Shown here: piece by piece, positions 6,630-8,919 of the stretch
How the letters are laid out: each line of letters starts with the position of its first letter
Position numbering within the stretch: the first letter of the stretch is position 1
NCBI GenBank assembly: GCA_021775655.1
Contig: JAJFHK010000323.1
Location: forward strand, 1 to 8,919
Direction: 5' to 3'
Source: Filomicrobium sp.
GTDB lineage: Bacteria; Pseudomonadota; Alphaproteobacteria; Rhizobiales; Hyphomicrobiaceae
Length of the DNA: 8,919 nt
The notes under the pieces: generated by a model
Told to the model about the DNA's origin: nothing
The model's input: the letters and a program-made list of their open reading frames with translations, nothing else
Databases searched by the model: none
Program-made: the position numbers and the translations under genes

Positions 6630-8075
6630 ATGGCTTCGGTGAGCACAAAGGGTGATATAGTGGCTGGATCGGATGCAGCTTCTGACGCAGAAACCAAAGT
6701 AGCAGCGATTGTAGCCCGTGCTCGCGCGGCAATGGATGCCTACGACAACCACGATCAGTCTCGGGTCGACGATGCAGTCCGCGCACTTGCATGGTCAATT
6801 TACAAACCTGAGAATGCGCAGATGCTGGCTGAGCTGGCGGTTGAGGATACAGGGCTTGGCGACGTCGAGTCGAAAGTTATCAAGAACACACGCAAGACCT
6901 TCGGGACATTACGTGATCTTCTCCGCGCCAAGACCGTCGGAGTGATTTTAGAAGACCCGGAGCGAGGTCTTGTTAAGTGGGGCAAGCCTGTCGGGGTCGT
7001 GGGTGCTGTTTGCCCGTCAACGAACCCAGCCGCCACTCCGGTTAACAAGGCAATGATGGCATTGAAGGGCGGTAACGCCGTTATTATCGCACCCTCGCCT
7101 GCGGGTGCGATCACGACGCGCCGCACCGTCGAGCTCATGCGGGACGAACTTAAAAAGGCGGGTCACCCGGAAGACCTGGTTCAGCTGATGCCGACGCCGG
7201 TCTCCAAGGAAATGACGCAGGCGCTTATGAACCAAGTGGACCTGGCGGTCGTTACCGGTTCGCAGAATAACGTCAAGAGGGCGATGCAGTCGGGAACTGT
7301 CGCCATCGGGGTCGGCGCCGGCAATGTTCCCGTAATCATCGACTCGACGGCGGACCTTGACGATGCTGCAAAAAAGATCTGCGCTTCGAAGATCTTCGAC
7401 AACTCGACGTCCTGTTCATCCGAGAACGCCATCGTCATCCTCGATGACGTCTATGAAGACTCAATCGCTGCTCTTGAACGTGCGGGCGGTTGGCGGTGCA
7501 GCGAGGCAGAGCGCGAGGAGGTCCGCAATACGCTTTGGCAGGGCGGTAAGCTCAATCGCCACGTCATTGCCAAGCCAGCTGCGGTCTTCGCGCAAGTCAT
7601 GGGGCTCTCCAAGGAAGCAGCGAGCCGCAAGTTCTTCATGGTGGAAGAATCTGCCGTTGGTGGAAAGCACACATTTGCAGACGAGAAACTCTCCCTGGTT
7701 CTGACAGTTTATCGCGCTCGCGATTTCGACGATGCCAAGGCCATCGTACGCGCCGTCCTGGATGTGACCGGCAAGGGCCACTCGACCGGCATCCATACGA
7801 ACAATGCTGAACATGCCCGTGAGCTTGCTGCCGAAACCGACGTCGCGCGAGTGCTCGTAAACCAGGCACATACGTTCGGCAACGGTGGCGGATTTAACAA
7901 CTGCTTGCCGTTCACCTTGTCGATGGCAGGCGGCACCTGGGCCGGCAATACGCTTTGCGACAACCTCAACTACAAATGCTTCATCAACCTCACACATCTC
8001 GTCTCGACAATCCCCGAGGATAAACCCTCGGAAGAAGAGCTTTTCGGACCTTACTGGGAACGATACGGGAAATAA
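6630..8075 (+). CDS. sauS: CoA-acylating aldehyde dehydrogenase, sulfoacetaldehyde dehydrogenase-like
   Basis: A 481-residue CoA-acylating member of the aldehyde dehydrogenase superfamily. It would interconvert an acyl-CoA and its aldehyde with NAD(P)H in the cytoplasm. The Rossmann region shows VGAVCPSTNPAATPVNKAMM (about 123-142), GGNAVIIAPSP and the dinucleotide-loop motif VTGSQNNVKRA (208-218). The catalytic cysteine is C262 in FDNSTSCSSENA. This SCSSEN context is what I associate with acylating sulfoacetaldehyde dehydrogenase (SauS, EC 1.2.1.81), and differs from EutE/PduP and AdhE types. The C-terminus has HTFGNGGGFNN and a Cys-rich stretch. In C. necator SauS reduces sulfoacetyl-CoA to sulfoacetaldehyde. 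The neighbouring ADP-forming CoA ligase fits this direction. The ATG at 6630 follows GAGGAA (6618-6623). Superfamily and acylating type are secure; sulfoacetaldehyde specificity is likely but not proven. Malonic semialdehyde or other short aldehydes remain possible. The ligase gene starts 17 bases later. Confidence 0.85.
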   Translation: MASVSTKGDIVAGSDAASDAETKVAAIVARARAAMDAYDNHDQSRVDDAVRALAWSIYKPENAQMLAELAVEDTGLGDVESKVIKNTRKTFGTLRDLLRAKTVGVILEDPERGLVKWGKPVGVVGAVCPSTNPAATPVNKAMMALKGGNAVIIAPSPAGAITTRRTVELMRDELKKAGHPEDLVQLMPTPVSKEMTQALMNQVDLAVVTGSQNNVKRAMQSGTVAIGVGAGNVPVIIDSTADLDDAAKKICASKIFDNSTSCSSENAIVILDDVYEDSIAALERAGGWRCSEAEREEVRNTLWQGGKLNRHVIAKPAAVFAQVMGLSKEAASRKFFMVEESAVGGKHTFADEKLSLVLTVYRARDFDDAKAIVRAVLDVTGKGHSTGIHTNNAEHARELAAETDVARVLVNQAHTFGNGGGFNNCLPFTLSMAGGTWAGNTLCDNLNYKCFINLTHLVSTIPEDKPSEEELFGPYWERYGK

Positions 8076-8092
8076 GAAAGGATCCGAAGGCC

Positions 8093-8919
8093 ATGAATTT
8101 CGAGGAACATGCGGCAAAGCCGCTGCTTGCAAAATACAACATCGCAGTTCCGGAAAGCCGCCTCGCGCATACAGCAGCCGAAGCCGAAGATGCTGCGGTT
8201 GCCATTGGACCGTGCGTTATCAAAGCTCAGGTGCCGACTGGCAAGCGCGGCAAGGCTGGTGGGATCAAGTTGGCATCAACGCCTGCGGAAGCGCGAGAGC
8301 ATGCTTCAAAAATCATCGGCATGTCGATTGCTGACTGGCCCGTGGAAAAAGTACTGGTCGAAGCGCAGACACCGATTGCCAAGGAACTCTACGCTGCTGT
8401 GCTCAACGACAGCGCCACCAAGGGGCCAATGCTTCTGTTTTCAGCGATGGGAGGCATGGATGTCGAGGAGGTCGCTGAAAAAGACCCCGACGCCATGCGC
8501 CACTTCGCGGTATCTATCACGGATGGATTGGACCTTGCGACAGCACGAAAGGCGGTCGAAGGGTTGGGCCTTGACGCTGCCACCGACGAGTTGACTGCGG
8601 CACTGCTCAATCTCTACCGCGCCTACCGTGGGCTTGATGCTGAACTCATTGAGATCAATCCGCTGGTCATCACCAAGGACAACCACGTCATTGCACTTGA
8701 CTGCAAGTTGACGATTGATGACAGCGCCGCCGCGCGCCAAGAAGAAATCGTCGGAAAAGCAGCTCCGGAGCGCTATACCGACCTAGAAGCCAAGGCGGCG
8801 GCGGCAGGTCTAAAATACATCGAACTAGGCGGTACCGTTGGCGTGCTGGCAAATGGCGCCGGACTAACAATGACGACCATGGATGTCGTTGCTCACTACG
8901 GCGGCACTCCGGCAAACTT
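8093..8919 (+). CDS. ADP-forming acyl-CoA ligase beta subunit (SucC-like, ATP-grasp), 3' truncated by window
   Basis: The first 275 residues of a protein like succinyl-CoA synthetase beta subunit (about 390 residues), still open at the window end. The N-terminal ATP-grasp region has MNFEEHAAKPLLAKYNI (1-17), then VIKAQVPTGKRGKAGGIKL (42-60), matching the K-Q-GRGKAGG nucleotide-binding strand and loop of SucC. VLVEAQTPIAKELY (87-100) and LIEINPLVITKDN (185-197) follow. N189 and D203 have the 14-residue spacing of the Mg-binding Asn199/Asp213 of E. coli SucC. The visible end, VGVLANGAGLTMTTMDVV (249-266) and GGTPAN, opens the ligase domain. A start SD (AAAGGA, 8077-8082) lies ten bases before the ATG. 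Coupled to a SauS-like dehydrogenase, it is a candidate sulfoacetate-CoA ligase of the ADP-forming SauCD type that I recall from Bilophila; malate- or succinate-CoA ligase are alternatives. An alpha subunit is expected just downstream. Confidence 0.9.
   Translation, partial: MNFEEHAAKPLLAKYNIAVPESRLAHTAAEAEDAAVAIGPCVIKAQVPTGKRGKAGGIKLASTPAEAREHASKIIGMSIADWPVEKVLVEAQTPIAKELYAAVLNDSATKGPMLLFSAMGGMDVEEVAEKDPDAMRHFAVSITDGLDLATARKAVEGLGLDAATDELTAALLNLYRAYRGLDAELIEINPLVITKDNHVIALDCKLTIDDSAAARQEEIVGKAAPERYTDLEAKAAAAGLKYIELGGTVGVLANGAGLTMTTMDVVAHYGGTPAN

Noticed and set aside
7386..7399. 14-bp perfect palindrome TCGAAGATCTTCGA
   Set aside because: It lies inside conserved dehydrogenase coding sequence (SKIFD) just before the catalytic motif, so it is best explained by codons and chance.
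7461..8132. Long reverse-strand open frame of 223 codons
   Set aside because: It is antisense to the well-supported dehydrogenase gene and has no recognisable product.

Overview
The window looks like a proteobacterial chromosome segment, probably alpha- or betaproteobacterial. The evidence is a tripartite tricarboxylate transporter (TTT) operon with a Bug-type binding protein, a LacI-family regulator, a bacterial-type cyanase with a long C-terminal tail, and moderately GC-rich genes with Shine-Dalgarno (SD) sites. I cannot name a genus. There are no rRNAs, tRNAs, CRISPR arrays or intact mobile elements.

Layout. Positions 1-250 hold no gene I can support, only an open frame up to 162 that could be the tail of something upstream. 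Two forward genes follow: a cyanase (cynS, 251-742) and a DUF1348/NTF2-like small protein (833-1309), with a perfect 8-bp hairpin between them. A gene-poor stretch (1310-1840) separates these from a reverse-strand LacI-type repressor (1841-2896). A long divergent intergenic region (2897-3491) carries a candidate promoter and a dyad close to the predicted transcription start. It leads into a forward operon: tctA (3492-5003), tctB (5000-5476, 4-nt overlap), tctC (5532-6488), an acylating aldehyde dehydrogenase resembling sulfoacetaldehyde dehydrogenase SauS (6630-8075), and the beta subunit of a succinyl-CoA-synthetase-like ADP-forming acyl-CoA ligase (from 8093, cut by the window end).

How the genes may work together (inference). 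The TTT system would import a small organic acid, the ADP-forming ligase would activate it to the CoA thioester, and the acylating dehydrogenase would reduce the thioester to an aldehyde. The dehydrogenase points to sulfoacetate as substrate: sulfoacetate to sulfoacetyl-CoA to sulfoacetaldehyde. The divergent LacI-type protein is the obvious candidate regulator. The ligase alpha subunit and the enzyme consuming the aldehyde (for example Xsc, sulfoacetaldehyde acetyltransferase) would have to lie beyond 8919. The substrate is not proven by anything in the window.

Intergenic hairpins recur: 755-782, 5479-5506 and the striking 14-bp perfect stem at 6516-6567. The last two flank tctC, as expected if the binding protein is expressed at a different level from its neighbours.
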